Part shown: piece after piece, positions 1 through 12,150 of the stretch
How positions within the stretch are numbered: position 1 is the stretch's first letter
Layout of the letters: each line of letters starts with the position of its first letter
Assembly (NCBI GenBank): GCA_963678705.1
Contig: OY783203.1
Span: 27,758,535 to 27,822,534 of the forward strand
Origin: Panorpa germanica
Taxonomy: Eukaryota; Arthropoda; Insecta; Mecoptera; Panorpidae
DNA: 64,000 bases
Reading direction: 5' to 3'
Position numbers and translations under genes: made by a program
The notes under the pieces: generated by a model
Database searches by the model: none
What the model saw: the letters and a program-made list of their open reading frames with translations, nothing else
What the model was told of the DNA's origin: nothing

Positions 1-48
1 TAAAGTAACCAAGTCATCCACCAATTAAACTTTGATATCAAGCAATTC

Positions 49-106
49 CAGAAAATGCACCGCTGACTCGGATATAGAACCCGAAAATACAACAATCTGG
101 CATCCA
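49..106 (-). mobile_element. SINE fragment
   Basis: The complement reads TGCCAGATTGTTGTATTTTC, GGGTTCTATATCCGAGTC and TGCATTTTCTGG, a degraded head with the B-box region. Confidence 0.45.
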
Positions 107-116
107 TATATTTTCA

Positions 117-381
117 GGACGACCGCGTGTAAGAAGAAACGATAAAGGCAAAGAGATAGCTGTCGAGTGTCCTATTTGTCTCTTTCTATACGAACCGCTG
201 CTGCGGCTTGGCTGATAGGCGATGAGATAGGGGGTAAACAAGCATAACTAAATCTATAACTAAATTAACAATTAAAAAAACTCGACTAGAAAGAGACACA
301 GAGGACATTCGGCAGCTATCTCTCTCTTTGTCTTTATCGCAGTATTCAGCCTCTTACGCACTCTATTCTTATACCTTTATG
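117..381. mobile_element. CATAGAG-family MITE lacking its left end
   Basis: The right terminus (CACTCTATTCTTATACC) and both internal arms match the copy at 43996. The left terminus is replaced by unrelated sequence, including a SINE fragment at 49-106. A 50-bp AT-rich stretch interrupts the centre. Confidence 0.7.
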
Positions 382-1876
382 TTTATAATTATACAAATTT
401 ATAACATGCTACCGATAAGCTTATACCACGACAACCTCTTTGACACAATGTCTTCAATTATAATTCTTAAACTTATATTATCCGAGTGACCAACTTGAAT
501 GCTAAAGGATTGGAGATGAAAGAAGTTATGACATAATCAAAGGCAAATACATAATATACTACTTATGATAATTTTAATATAATTTCTTTTTTGCAAAATT
601 GAAAACAACTCTTAAGGGTGAAACTCTTTCAGTCGAATGTGCCTCTGCTACAATAATATCTCAACATGCCCAAATTTTACCCAATTTGTAATAAGAAACA
701 TTTAAACATATAGTTCACCTAAGTACAACCCTGTTACTAGAACCTATCATCAGATTATTTACCAAATATAAAAGGGGTAAGAATAATGTTTTTATTTGAA
801 GTAATATATATGGAGATAACAATCTATCGATGTTTACAAACTATCAAAATAAAAATTAATTTATTGTTATTCAATTAGTAATATCCAATGTATATAATAT
901 TTATTGATGCATTTATATATATATATATATATAAATGTATATAAGTGTTTGTGAAAAATAAAAATTTAATTAAACGAGGCGTAAAACATGTAATACTGCA
1001 TGCTGTAAAAAACGCTTTTCAAAACGATACTTATAAAGAAGACTGTAATTTATAAAAATAATGTTTGCATGCTTGGAACATCTGTTGACTGTGTAATGAT
1101 ATGGATGCATTTTATTCCCTGGTTGGTTATTTGTTGTGGTTCAGATTTTGCAACAGGATCATCAATAGACATCCATCAACTAACTGTCTTAATAAATATT
1201 AAGAAGCTTCATCACTGATAAATTATTGCACCACTGCATATATGTATACACCTGTACGCAGAGATGAGTACAAATACTTTTCAAAAGTATTTAAATACAA
1301 AATGCAAAATAAGTATTTTAAAAATACTTTTGAGAAAATATATTAGTTTTTCAAAAAGATGCATTGAGCCGTTTTCGAGCAACCTTCCGAATCGCGTAAA
1401 CATATAAACATACACTTGAATGCTAATTACAAGTTTTTATAGCATATAAACCCTATATATGTGGGTCACACTACTGCCCAATAAGTTTATGATTATGAAT
1501 TTGTTGAAACCGTAACCAACCCCATTATACATAGCGCTGCTCCGTAAATTGAACCCGAAAGCGCTCTCTTAGCGCTCCCGTATTATTTCTTAATCCTTTA
1601 ATTTTAAGATTACTTATATGCTATTCATGTCAACAAAATTGATCTTGAATGTACAGTTTGACAAACATTGAGGATAGTCGTCCATTAAATGAAATTCACT
1701 AGAATATTTAATGCAACTCTATGACTATTCGTATGAGCACATTGCAGCTCCAACACAGGCCACCCTGACAGAAAGGTCTGCTTTAAAATAACTCATATCA
1801 AACTGAAGGTAGGTAAATATTTAAACAGTTAGTTCACTACAGGAAAAGAATGATCCTATGCATCCTATACATCCTA
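382..1876. other. AT-rich stretch, nothing recognised
   Basis: Short AT and T runs only, with no open frame of interest and no clear TIR pair. Confidence 0.5.
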
Positions 1877-1996
1877 CCCTTTGAATGCCAGTGTATATAG
1901 GTTAAATTAAAATTCTTTTTTTTTTCGTCTTTCATTCCCTTTGAATGCCAGTGTATATAGGTTAAATTAAAATTCTTTTTTTTTTCGTCTTTCATT
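1877..1996 (+). repeat. Exact 60-bp tandem duplication
   Basis: Units 1877-1936 and 1937-1996 are identical and contain TTTGAATGCCAGTGTATATA and a T run. Confidence 0.95.
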
Positions 1997-4604
1997 ATTA
2001 TTTATTGATTCTCTATGACATTATTTACTGTGTATGTTTTATTTTAATATGTAATGTATGCTCTAAGAATAGTTCATTTACTTTTATTTACATTTATAGA
2101 TTCTTCGATTTGCATGACATTTGGTTTTTTGTTTAAGGACGATCTCAAGAAAATCACTTTTCTTACGGTCATCTTGAAAATTAAAATATATATATTTATT
2201 AATGTCATTTATGATGATTATTGTCCTGATTTTTGTTGATTTTTTAACATACGACACTAGGGTACGTACGAACCGACTTATATAGAATCGAATTGTGTGA
2301 TATAACAATGGCTATTTTCTTACGATTGTTTTGTAAAACTTAGAATCATAAATTGAGAATATGACAAATTGTCCTGTAAAGAAAATTATAGCAAGGGGTT
2401 TTTGTTTTTATATAAAATATGTTGAAGATTGTGACCTACTTTTGATCGTTTTAGGCGAATGTACGTTTTTCATATGGAGATATTTCTATAGGTTGACCAC
2501 TACTGGTCCTTGCAAACGGTTTTGATGTCTCTTATCGTTAACTTTAATATGGACCTTGAAAATTGATCCGCATTCACAGAATTCGAGCAACACCTACTCA
2601 ACCTCTTATGATCGGTGCTCCCACTTATAAATTTAAAGTAAATCTAGATTCCAACTTAAATATACATAGAAAAAATTTACAACCTTTATTCGCCTTTCTC
2701 GGCTGAAAATAATTTTCCTAACGCCTATTTCCTATGGCTATAAATTATCCCCTTTTTTTTAGGTCCCGCCACGCGAATTGAAAAACCTAGATAGTATGAT
2801 ATTATTATGAAAAAAATCTATCCATTCAGATTACAATAAAAAAAAACAGATTTAAGTGCAAAAACATTACGTATCAAAAATTTTACAACACGAACGAAAT
2901 TCGAGAGAATACTCGTTAATAATTGTGGAGTACGAAGAGTCACAACCATCCGCAGGAAATTTGGAAGGAATGGCAGAACATCTAGCGCTATTATGCCCTT
3001 TCAAACACTTTTCGATTCTAACTTCCCTAACCTCCAATAGTTATAGATACATATAACAAACTAAAACATATTTAGTTCATGAGATAATGTTATATCATGA
3101 AGGTGTAATATTTCAAACTGAAATAGGCTGCCTAAAGTAGCCCAGGACTCCATTCTTACTCATCACTATTAACCAGTTCTTATCTAATAAAATAATCACA
3201 AGTAGACTTTTTTAATAGAAGCGGTTTTAAAACAAAGATAAAATCCGCACTCAAACTTATTCGTATTTAAACCTTGGTGGACCATTCACTGATTCACCCA
3301 TCCGTTCATCTCTTCTACCTTCTCCCCTCCCGTTTTCACCATTTGCCTCTCACGTTCCTTTTACGAAAATATATTATTTATAGACTTTGACAATACCCGC
3401 CCGTCTTAATAACATTTAAGATATTTTAATATTTTGATAATAATTTAATAGGTGATTATTTATTTTGGAATTTTTATTACTTCTTCCTTATTATATTTTT
3501 AAATATATTAGTGAGTTCATCAACAAATTGGGAACTGCAAAAAAACTACAAGCAGTGCCAAACTGACACACATGGTGAGTCTCATGAATTAGGAGGGCCT
3601 CAGATTTCACATTTAAAAAACAGTTTTCAATAATTTTTCTAAAAAACATGACGGAGAAGTATCTATTCAATTTTTTTAAATTTATCTACTCTTGCAGTGG
3701 CCTTTGGAATATGCATATGCTCATTATGATTGGATAGGTCAGCCATTTGTTATCTTTTACATTGCGGAAACTCAATCGCGACGTCCAGTAAACTGAGTTT
3801 GCCTCTTGAATTGTATTTCTATTGTAATTCTTCTGTTATATCTAGGAACACATAAATCTTGCTATACATAACTATATAAAAGTCTGCGAACCTATTAAGT
3901 CTTTAAGGGTCACCCATAAACAACTATTTTTGTTTTTAACCTCTCCCTTATCACATCTTTTGAAGAACCTCCCCACAACAAGATTGTTATGACATTATTC
4001 ATTTTGAAAAAGAATCAAAAAAGTTCTAACATTTTGGTCTGGTTTTTTCCCTTTTGGAAGTCGAATTTTCTTTCCATTTATCACGTCTTGTCGCACTTTG
4101 TGGACATGACGCTCTTTCAAATTTGTATGTTATGTAATTATTAGATAAGCTCTTACTTATATGTAAGCGTAATTCCGTAAATATCACAAAGTATGAGATG
4201 TTATTCCTAAGTAAAAACATTTAAATTCTTAAAAGGTAAATACGCCACTGACCCCAATAACATTATATAGTGTTTTATGTCAAAAGTTATAAAACTATAC
4301 TTTTGCAATAACGTTTTTATTGTTTTATAATAACATTCAGTGTCATATATAATTTAAAAAACATAATAATGAATATCAAAAAATAATATAAATAATAATA
4401 TGACATTATCAAGTAATTTTGTAAGAGCGTTTCTTAACCAAAACACTCAATCAAAACGTATAATTATTCTTAAATAATATTCGATACCAACAAATCCGTC
4501 AGACTGTGATTAACAACGAGATTCAGCGAATCACAAGGCTCCCTTATGGTTCTATGTTTGCTGGGATTCAATCTGTATTTAGAAATCCCACAATCATTCA
4601 AATA
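1997..4604. other. AT-rich stretch, nothing recognised
   Basis: Frames at 2054-2308, 2856-3056 and 4026-4220 are short, AT-driven and match no known family. No mobile-element ends were identified. Confidence 0.5.
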
Positions 4605-4801
4605 GACGACACAGTGGCCGAAATCGTTAAGGAGTTGATGCCAGGTTGCTGTGCGTTCGCGTTCGTTTCCCAAGTCAACTCTATATTTTCAGGGATTGGA
4701 TGTTATTTCATTCAATTGATTATATGACAGATATTATCATATATTTGTTAGGCAGCGGTGTTGTTCACTAATATGGTGACTTGGCGAATGTTAAATAATA
4801 A
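4605..4801 (+). mobile_element. SINE copy
   Basis: The head GACGACACAGTGGCCGA, the body TATATTTTCAGGGATTGG and the tail GCGAATGTTAAATAA correspond to the copy at 13003. The B box is degraded. Confidence 0.65.
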
Positions 4802-5048
4802 ATGTGTCAGTGTTTTTTACTTAATAAAATTTTTAAGGAGACTTTTCCATATAAAGCGAAACTGTTTGTATGTGCTTTCTACCTCTAATTAGGCCTTTCC
4901 CTTAAATATTATAATTTTAATAGAGATTACATAATTTATTTATTTAAAGAATGCTACTTGCATACATCTCCTATGAAACTTACTGCGGACTTTCATGATT
5001 TAAAGATTTTACAAATACAGACTGTACAGAAATATGTTAAGCTACACA

Positions 5049-5445
5049 ATGGCGGTTTCACACCAGCGAGACAGTTTTGAAAACAGCTTTGTTGTCAATA
5101 AACAAAACAAAATCATGTTTTGTTTCATTTTAAAACAGATTTGTGTTTCGAAAACAGACTGTTCGCACTGAACAGCCTGGTTTTATTTTTGGTGTTTTTC
5201 TGTGTGTCCCATAAAAATTATAAACATGATAAACAACAACTGACAAGCGCAAATGTTCACAAAAACAAAAGTAGGCTAAAAAACAACAACAAACGTGTGA
5301 TCTTACCGACTCCAGATGGGAATGTGTTTTGTTTACTAAAACAGCAAGAAAATACAAAAATGTTTTAAGAACTGTCTCTTTGGTGTAAACATTGATGTTT
5401 TTGTTCATGTTTTATTGAACTGTCTCTCTGGTGTGAAACCGGCAT
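5049..5445. mobile_element. 397-bp MITE with 28-bp TIRs
   Basis: The ends 5049-5076 and 5418-5445 are inverted with two mismatches (core GGTTTCACACCAG and GAGACAGTT). A third, internal copy of the end motif lies at 5369-5389. No clear target duplication is seen, so the superfamily is open. The two overlapping open frames inside are chance. Confidence 0.75.
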
Positions 5446-7475
5446 AAGATAATTATTATATATAAAAAGAATGTGGGTCACTAATGTCACCAAAATGATT
5501 ATAATTATCGTGTTACGTTAATTAACTCGATGGTCATCGTCGTTTAACCTGTGTACAGGCACAGGTTAACGTAAAACTAACCTCAAATTATCAAAGGTAT
5601 CGTACTTACGAATCATTTTATCTGTCTGCTTGTTTTACTCCATCAGTCTGTATGTATTTCACATGAGAATATTGTTTAGTGTGTGTGTGTTTGTTAATTA
5701 ATATGACGAGTTAATTACCTTTAAAATGACGCGATAAAGGTGTTAGGGGAAACATAAACCCGAAACTCGGGTTGCACTAATATTATGTACGAGCATATTA
5801 TAAAAATATAATTAACAAATAACCCATCTATGGTATCTACATGAGATTATAACTAAATAATATTTTTATTACTAAATTTTATTAGTTTAACTTTTTTTTT
5901 CATGTTCATAATAGTGGTCATATAGTTTGAAACATTGTTAAAATTTTAAAACAAAATATAATAAAAAATGTAGCATATATACTTAATTAATTGAATATTT
6001 GAACGCTAGCTAGTATGAGTATTACATACCATTAACATAATCTAGGGGAGATATTAGTATTACACTTTTGTTTTCAAAAATTATTACTAATTATTTAAAG
6101 AAGGGTTATAATTAATATAAGCAACGACCTGTACCTTTTATGTCGCTCATCGCATCACAGTCAATTGTGACGAATCTAAGAAATGTTGATTGCAATGAAT
6201 TTCTATTTCACGCAGTGAGCCGGGGTAAAAATGAAGTCGCTCCTTGTTTTTGTACTGTATTCTCACATGCCCGAGTTGAAATTTAGGTCAGAATTAAAAT
6301 AATGAATGCGCTAATGAAAACTTCAAAGATAGTTTGGTTCAAGCGTATCAATAGCGATTTAACTATGTACATAATGCGATTTTACGAATTTGACACGCTC
6401 TTGAGACACTAAATAGCGTCTATCGCCTGTATAGTCAAAAATGTAAAATGTCATAGGATAAATTGTAATATTGATAATTAAGTAAATGCAGTAAATATGA
6501 TGCATAAATTGCATCAAATGTGATAAATAATGGAGGGAAGGTTCCAGAATATTTATTTAGCTATTTACCTTGTATATTTCACGCTTGCCTTGAGGCCCCT
6601 GCATACCTAATTACTACGCCACTGCTTAAAACTTAAAGTTATGTTCTAACATATTTAAATTTTTTTTTTAATATATTTATTTAACATCGGTCACTATTGT
6701 TGGTAGTTTTTATGGTTTCGAATATGTTTAATAAACCACTGCCTAATAATTTCTTGATATTTGTGAGCTCTCACATTATCATCTTTGATACAACCAATCT
6801 AAATCGTTAGGGAAAACACAGTAGTTTGGGATCGTGCATCAATGCTCTCGGTGCCGTCATAATGAAATTATTATTCCAAAAAGTTATTTAAAGACATAAA
6901 CAACAAATTTACTATGACAAAAAGTGAAATCGTTTAATAATGAATATTATAAGAGTTTAAGAAGAAAAAAAAGTCCAAAGAAAAACTTTTCTAAAAGCCC
7001 CGTACAATGTATATGCATAATATACTGAAAGGTGTTGACAAAGCACAACAATAAGTGTGTAATTTGTTTAAAATATTAATAACAATTAAGAGATAACATA
7101 TAATTATGAATTACGTAATAAAAAATTAGCAGATTGTTGTTAAATGTAATTTAAAGACTATTTCTGAAATGCATCGAATATTTATGAAGAAACTTTAGGT
7201 TGAATAAATAATATGTACCCAGGCTAGTAGTTTTGCAACTGTTCAATTCAAATGGCTCTGATATCAACATCGTCATCGTCAACATCGTAGACTATCGACC
7301 ATCGACCATCGACCACCGATAGTAGCAGACATTTTTATTACAAGTTTTAAAATTATTGCTTGAAATATCTATGTAACCAACAGTTGTTCCCACAGTGTTT
7401 CGAAATCATAAATGCCAGCGCGGAAATTTAATCTTTATTTGACTTTTGGAAGAGAATTTAATGGGCTTGTGTCAT
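5446..7475. other. AT-rich intronic stretch
   Basis: Apart from the hAT-like end at 6583-6624 nothing was recognised. A short ATCGACC array lies at about 7290-7316. Confidence 0.5.
6583..6624 (-). mobile_element. Terminal fragment related to the hAT-type element at 55204
   Basis: The complement reads CAGTGGCGTAG, AATTAGGTATGCA and GGGGCCTCAAGGC, resembling the left end of the 591-bp element. The other end was not found. Confidence 0.45.
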
Positions 7476-7620
7476 ATGTCTTAATTTCTATAAAAGTGTA
7501 CTATATATTGATAAAGTGGGTTACTAGAACCTCAAATGTACAATTATTTTTGAATAACTCCTTATATGTTAGGAGATACTAACAATTAAAAAATTCATTT
7601 TGTCCTTTTAATAATTAAAC
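7476..7620 (+). repeat. Family F repeat copy
   Basis: It shares TCTTAATTTCTATAAAA, ACCTCAAAT and AGGAGATACTAACAATTA with 29140-29275. Confidence 0.6.
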
Positions 7621-7976
7621 GGATTCAACGTTATAGAACATTCCAAGACATGTGACATCACGTTAGTTGCTATCTCTTTTATACAACAGAGCGTAAAAGA
7701 GATAGCATATTCAACATAGAACTCTTATCCATAGAAAAAAAATAACCTACCCTCAATAGTACAGACATGTTACGTCATAAATATGGCCGACATCTTTAGC
7801 GCTAAAACTACAATTCGAATTTTTAATTGCTATATTTCCGTCAAAATTTAGATATTTAATAAAAGAGACACGCAATTGAATCAACAATTCAAAAATCGAC
7901 CACTTCGATTGCATACTTTTGATTTTCAAGTTGCGTACAATTCGGTGTTCAACTTAGTATTGTAGTTGGATCTTTT

Positions 7977-8240
7977 TTAACCCGGTGTCAAACAGGTTGG
8001 GTCATAATGACCCGTGATGTTTTCAAACGTGCGTTATAGATTGTATAGTCTTTTCCTAATATGACTTGTTTTTCAATTTTTTTCACCAAAATATAATAAC
8101 TTAAGAATTATTCATCTTATTAAACAAATAAATTTCCTTGATACGGTAGAAATCAGATACCGTTCAATATAAGGGTCATTTTGACCCAGCATACAGTTAC
8201 TAATTACTACTACCAGTTGCCCAATCAGCTTAGAGTTTAA
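7977..8240. mobile_element. Possible piggyBac-like MITE
   Basis: TTAA is followed by CCCGGTGTC, with GGGTCATAATGACCC inside and GGGTCATTTTGACCC near the other side. This resembles piggyBac-type termini, but matching outer ends were not found, so this is weak. Confidence 0.25.
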
Positions 8241-8624
8241 AATAAGGAACTAAAGAACACTGTCATATAATAATAATTTATAATTGTTTGTATCATTAAA
8301 AGTAACTAATTACGTTCGAAATTGTAAGAGTATATTATCCAGCATCTTTCAACCCTATTTTGAAATATTACACTCACATAAGCCTAGAAATCTGATGACA
8401 CAAATACATATATATCGTATGTATCTTGCGTATATTTTTTGCAATGTATATGGATATCAAATAATAAAATAATTAGAGCTTTAATTGTATACAACAATTA
8501 CGGTTTCATTGTAAACCAATCCCTTCAGCTTTCAGGATCAATTTAAATCTCAAACATTACAGAAAATTAAGTATAGTTGCCGTGGAATTAAAATGAACAT
8601 ATTGAGTTATACAATGGATAGAAT

Positions 8625-8760
8625 AGCACAGCAAGACCGACGCGGCGCGGCGGTGGTTAGTCGTCGGGACGCAGGACGACTTCTCTCGTTCGACGAACCC
8701 CTATTTTATACAGCGGGAGACTGCACGCGCAACCACTTACTAAACTGCCAGAGAAAATCA
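8625..8760. other. CpG-rich island in the putative Dll intron
   Basis: This is a sharp rise in G+C and CpG (CGACGCGGCGCGGCGG and following) in very AT-rich surroundings. It has no transposon ends and no recognisable protein. It could be an enhancer, an unannotated exon or a remnant of a foreign insertion. Confidence 0.45.
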
Positions 8761-9662
8761 ACTCAGCATGCTGAATTGAAATATACAATAAGAACAAATT
8801 ATGTAACACAGAGATGAGGGGTGTTAACCCACCTTATTCAGGAACGCAGCTTCAATAATGAAGAAAGTTTTATCTATAGTAGTTGGTCTGTATTAAGTAC
8901 GTAATAATCGCGAATATGGGCAATTTACTGTATATATTTTTACGGTAATATATTGAGATTTGATATATGTTACACAATATGTAATTTGAACTACAATCAG
9001 AATCATTGACAAAAGTCTTTATCTGTTTTGAATGAATTATATTAGCAGCAGGAGCTCCTGTAGGTAGTAATTGAGCTTTTTGTATCATAATATAATGTAA
9101 TTGTATTTGCATTTGTCATATTACACACTCAGGTATGCTTGATCCCGGTTCGATTCACGGATTACAATTAATGCGAGATATAAGCTAGCTATTGAAATCG
9201 CAGTAATATATTTAAACAAATAAATAAACAATATACGAGTATAATATCTCTACAATTAAACCTCCTTTAAATTTTTCCAACATACAGCGCTGTTTGTTAC
9301 AGTTTTATATTCGCTCAGATTAAGAACTGAAAGTTGTAACAAGTAATTAAAATTTACGCTACAAAAAATGTCACTGGCTGGTGACTAGCCGGGACAGTTA
9401 TTTTCAATTAATTTTGTAATTACGTATTAATTAAAGTTTCTCATCAGATAATATAAATGTAATAAATAATCGTATGTTCAATTTTAGGTTACAGTTTATT
9501 CTACATACACTCTTATTCTTATAAGTATATTGTACAAATGTAACGGTACTTAGACTTTGTATTTATATAAGAACAACATTGTGGAGCATATACACTAAAG
9601 CAATATTTGACTACAACTACAACATTTGTTAGATTCCACTGACGCCCATTTTGTTGCAGTAA

Positions 9663-9760
9663 GGGCGCGTTCCACTAAGCGTTCACAACGATCAAAAAGT
9701 TCTTTCTGCCGTCTAAACTTGTCGACCGAATTCGTTTTGATTGCTTGGTGGAACGCGCCC
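9663..9760. mobile_element. 98-bp Harbinger-like MITE
   Basis: The ends GGGCGCGTTCCACTAAGC and GGGCGCGTTCCACCAAGC (complement) are inverted with one mismatch. TAA stands on both sides (9660-9662, 9761-9763). The TWA duplication and the length fit PIF/Harbinger (Tourist-type) MITEs. Confidence 0.8.
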
Positions 9761-10136
9761 TAAGTGTGATTGGAACAATAGGGCCGTAATACTCAAGAAG
9801 ATTTATTTTTAATCACAATACAATACACAGTATTTTAGGTAACGTTATTACGTAACAGTTAACTTTTGTTAACGTAACGTAACTGTGTTTAGCGTTTTAT
9901 ATTATGTTCAAATTTTAAAGAGACTATTGCGTATTAATATAATGATTCGAAAAGTTATACAGAGCTTATGCAAAATTAAGTTATACAAGCTGTTTTTATT
10001 ACCTATAGGGCACTATTTTGTTCCTTATATATAAAACACCCCGTATATTCCAGTATTGACTCTATAATGTTGCGCATTAATTTAAACAGAGTTTTCTACA
10101 TAAAAGCAAATTGGGTCGTTATGTAACAAAGAATTA

Positions 10137-10832
10137 CGAGGCATGTTTTTTAGGTAAGTACCGTTTTGCGTTTCCGCCTTTGCAGCGCTACGGTCGGCGT
10201 TCCGCGCATGCGGCGTTACCTACATCTCTTGTCTACGCACTGACGCCATTACAGTCTGATTCTTCATTGTATACGTTGTTTATTGAGTGTTTAAGATGCC
10301 TCCGACAATCGTGAGTCCCGCCGATTGTGAAGTACGGGCTGTTATACGATTTCTTAGTGCTAAAGGCGTAAAACCGATCGATATTCATCGTGAGATCTGT
10401 AAAGTTTACGGACAAAACATTATGAGTGATGGAATGGTAAGGAAATGGGTGAGAGCATTTAAAGATGGCCGCACAAATGTGCATGATGAAGAACGGAGTG
10501 GGCGTCCTTCGGTCTTTAATGAAGATTTTGTGCAGAAAGTGGAAGAAAAGATGAGAGAAAACAGACGCTTTACAATTTCATCAATGTGCGACTGGTTTCC
10601 TCAATATTCTCGTAGTGTTTTGTATCGCATTGTGACAAGTCAGGCGGCAGAATTTTATGAGGAGGGTATTCAAAAACTGGTGCCACGTTATGACAAGTGC
10701 CTCAATATTCACGGAAATTATGTAGAAAAGTAGATTAAGGTACAGGCTTTCATGTAAAAATAAAATTATTGCGATATCTTTGCACGTCTCTTTTTAATTC
10801 CAAAACGGTACTTACTTAAAAAACACGCCTCG
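10137..10832 (+). mobile_element. 696-bp mariner derivative with intact TIRs
   Basis: The element has 32-bp terminal inverted repeats (10137-10168 and 10801-10832) beginning CGAGGC, which differ at only two positions. They are flanked by TA dinucleotides at 10135-10136 and 10833-10834, the tariff of Tc1/mariner insertion. Between them lie a GC-rich leader, a shortened transposase frame and a short 3' UTR. Full mariners are about 1.3 kb, so roughly 600 bp of the middle is missing. It cannot supply transposase but has both ends needed to be moved in trans. It lies in the putative Dll intron. Confidence 0.9.
10296..10733 (+). CDS. Internally deleted mariner transposase (DNA-binding domain plus C-terminal tail)
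   Basis: This is a 145-residue open frame with no stops. Residues 1-56 carry the first helix-turn-helix region, ending VRKWVRAFKDGRTNVHDEER, with the GRPS linker at 69-72. Residues 73-114 are the second HTH, ending SRSVLYRIVT. The sequence then jumps to QAAEFYEEGIQKLVPRYDKC and NYVEK (116-145), the normal transposase C-terminus. All of the catalytic DDD domain, about 200 residues of the usual 345, is absent, yet the junction is in frame. I take the ATG at 10296 (MPPTIVSPAD), the family start; a GTG nine bases upstream is not a eukaryotic start. The product could bind TIRs without cutting. Whether it is expressed is unknown, and it may simply be a recent deletion product. Confidence 0.85.
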   Translation: MPPTIVSPADCEVRAVIRFLSAKGVKPIDIHREICKVYGQNIMSDGMVRKWVRAFKDGRTNVHDEERSGRPSVFNEDFVQKVEEKMRENRRFTISSMCDWFPQYSRSVLYRIVTSQAAEFYEEGIQKLVPRYDKCLNIHGNYVEK

Positions 10833-11068
10833 TATATAGTATATAGAGACAAACACGGAAAAATTTAAGGCATGAACCTGTATTTATATTATTGGTATCT
10901 AAAGATAAACAAAAACTTCTACCACACACTACCACCCTTCTTTAGATATGGACATTAACTTTCTATCGCGCAAATTTTATATCATTATATTATCATTTAT
11001 AGTTTACGAGAAATAAACACAAACGAAAAATTTTGCCATTTCGTTGTGACTCTTTTATTATATAGAGC

Positions 11069-11193
11069 CTTTAATAAGAGTGCCAGATTTAGTATCATCT
11101 CATATAAAACACCTTGATACTACTTATATGGATATACAGGCTGTTTGTTTTATTCGAGATAACCACTTATAAATCTGGCACTCTTATTGAAAG
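11069..11193. mobile_element. 125-bp inverted-repeat element
   Basis: AATAAGAGTGCCAGATTTA and its complement bracket a short AT-rich interior. The flanks show no convincing duplication. Confidence 0.55.
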
Positions 11194-11320
11194 GAGTTAT
11201 CCTTAAATTACTTAACACAAATTACCCAACACCCCTCCCCCTGCCCTCCTGTTGTGACGTCACACATTTGAAAAAAAAATTTCTTTTTAGTCTTCTTTTG
11301 TTAAGTCTAATTTTAGATTA

Positions 11321-11575
11321 CATCCCAGTAAACATTTTGGAGTCACTTTGACATCATATTGAAGATGAGTCATGATTCTTTTGTCCAGAAAGAGTTCATT
11401 TATAGTTCAGTTCCTCACATTTTTTCATATAAAATGTCTACTTTATCGGCTACAAATGGCGAAATTACTCCACCTGTCGGAATACAAATAAAGATAAAGT
11501 TGATGCGAACTATAATTGAAGTGAAATAGTGATAGAAACTAAATAGGGCACTTCATCAAATTGTTTACTGGGATG
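11321..11575. mobile_element. 255-bp Harbinger-like MITE (family A, with both ends)
   Basis: CATCCCAGTAAACA and its complement form the ends, with TTA on both sides (11318-11320 and 11576-11578). Related but longer copies, mostly with damaged ends, lie at 36108, 50197, 56400, 61690 and 63245. Confidence 0.65.
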
Positions 11576-12150
11576 TTACATCACAAATCCAATCCCTCCT
11601 TCTCTTCCCATATCACATCTTGTCACACTTTGAGGACCTTGGATATATTAAATTTAAAAACGTATTTACCCGTAGTTGAACGTTTATGTTAACTTATAAG
11701 AAATGTGTAAATCGATATCCGTCCGTCTTCCGTTTAATCATGTCAGCGTGTGTCACATTTGAGAGTCCAACACACGCAAAACACAAAAATCCATCATTTT
11801 AAAACTGCTAACATTTTGTTTATTTATAAGTCCCACGTAATCAATTGTAAACGTGCATTTCTAATAAACTATAAGCTGCATGTTTAGAAAAAGTAAATGT
11901 AACTACAAAACTACGTATGTAAATATTTAATATTAAAAATTAATTACTAGTAATTAAATAATTTTACTTGTTGACATCATTAGAGTTTAAATAAATAATT
12001 ATTATTTAATTATTTTGATTAAAAATATACATATATTTATTAACAACAGGTGTATGGATTAGCTAAACAATAACAAACTGAGATGCTTCAGAATCTAACA
12101 CCAAAAAAAGAAAAAATGGCGTCCAATATCAGTATCAGTTTTAATATAAA

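Noticed and set aside
7668-7715. Short hairpin GCTATCTCTTTTATAC...AAAGAGATAGC as a microRNA candidate
   Set aside because: Part of it recurs near 59638, indicating repeat-derived sequence; stem is short and no precursor structure is evident.
9121-9180. CCCGGTTCGATTCACGG, a B-box-like string
   Set aside because: No A box, cloverleaf or SINE body around it; insufficient for a tRNA or SINE call.
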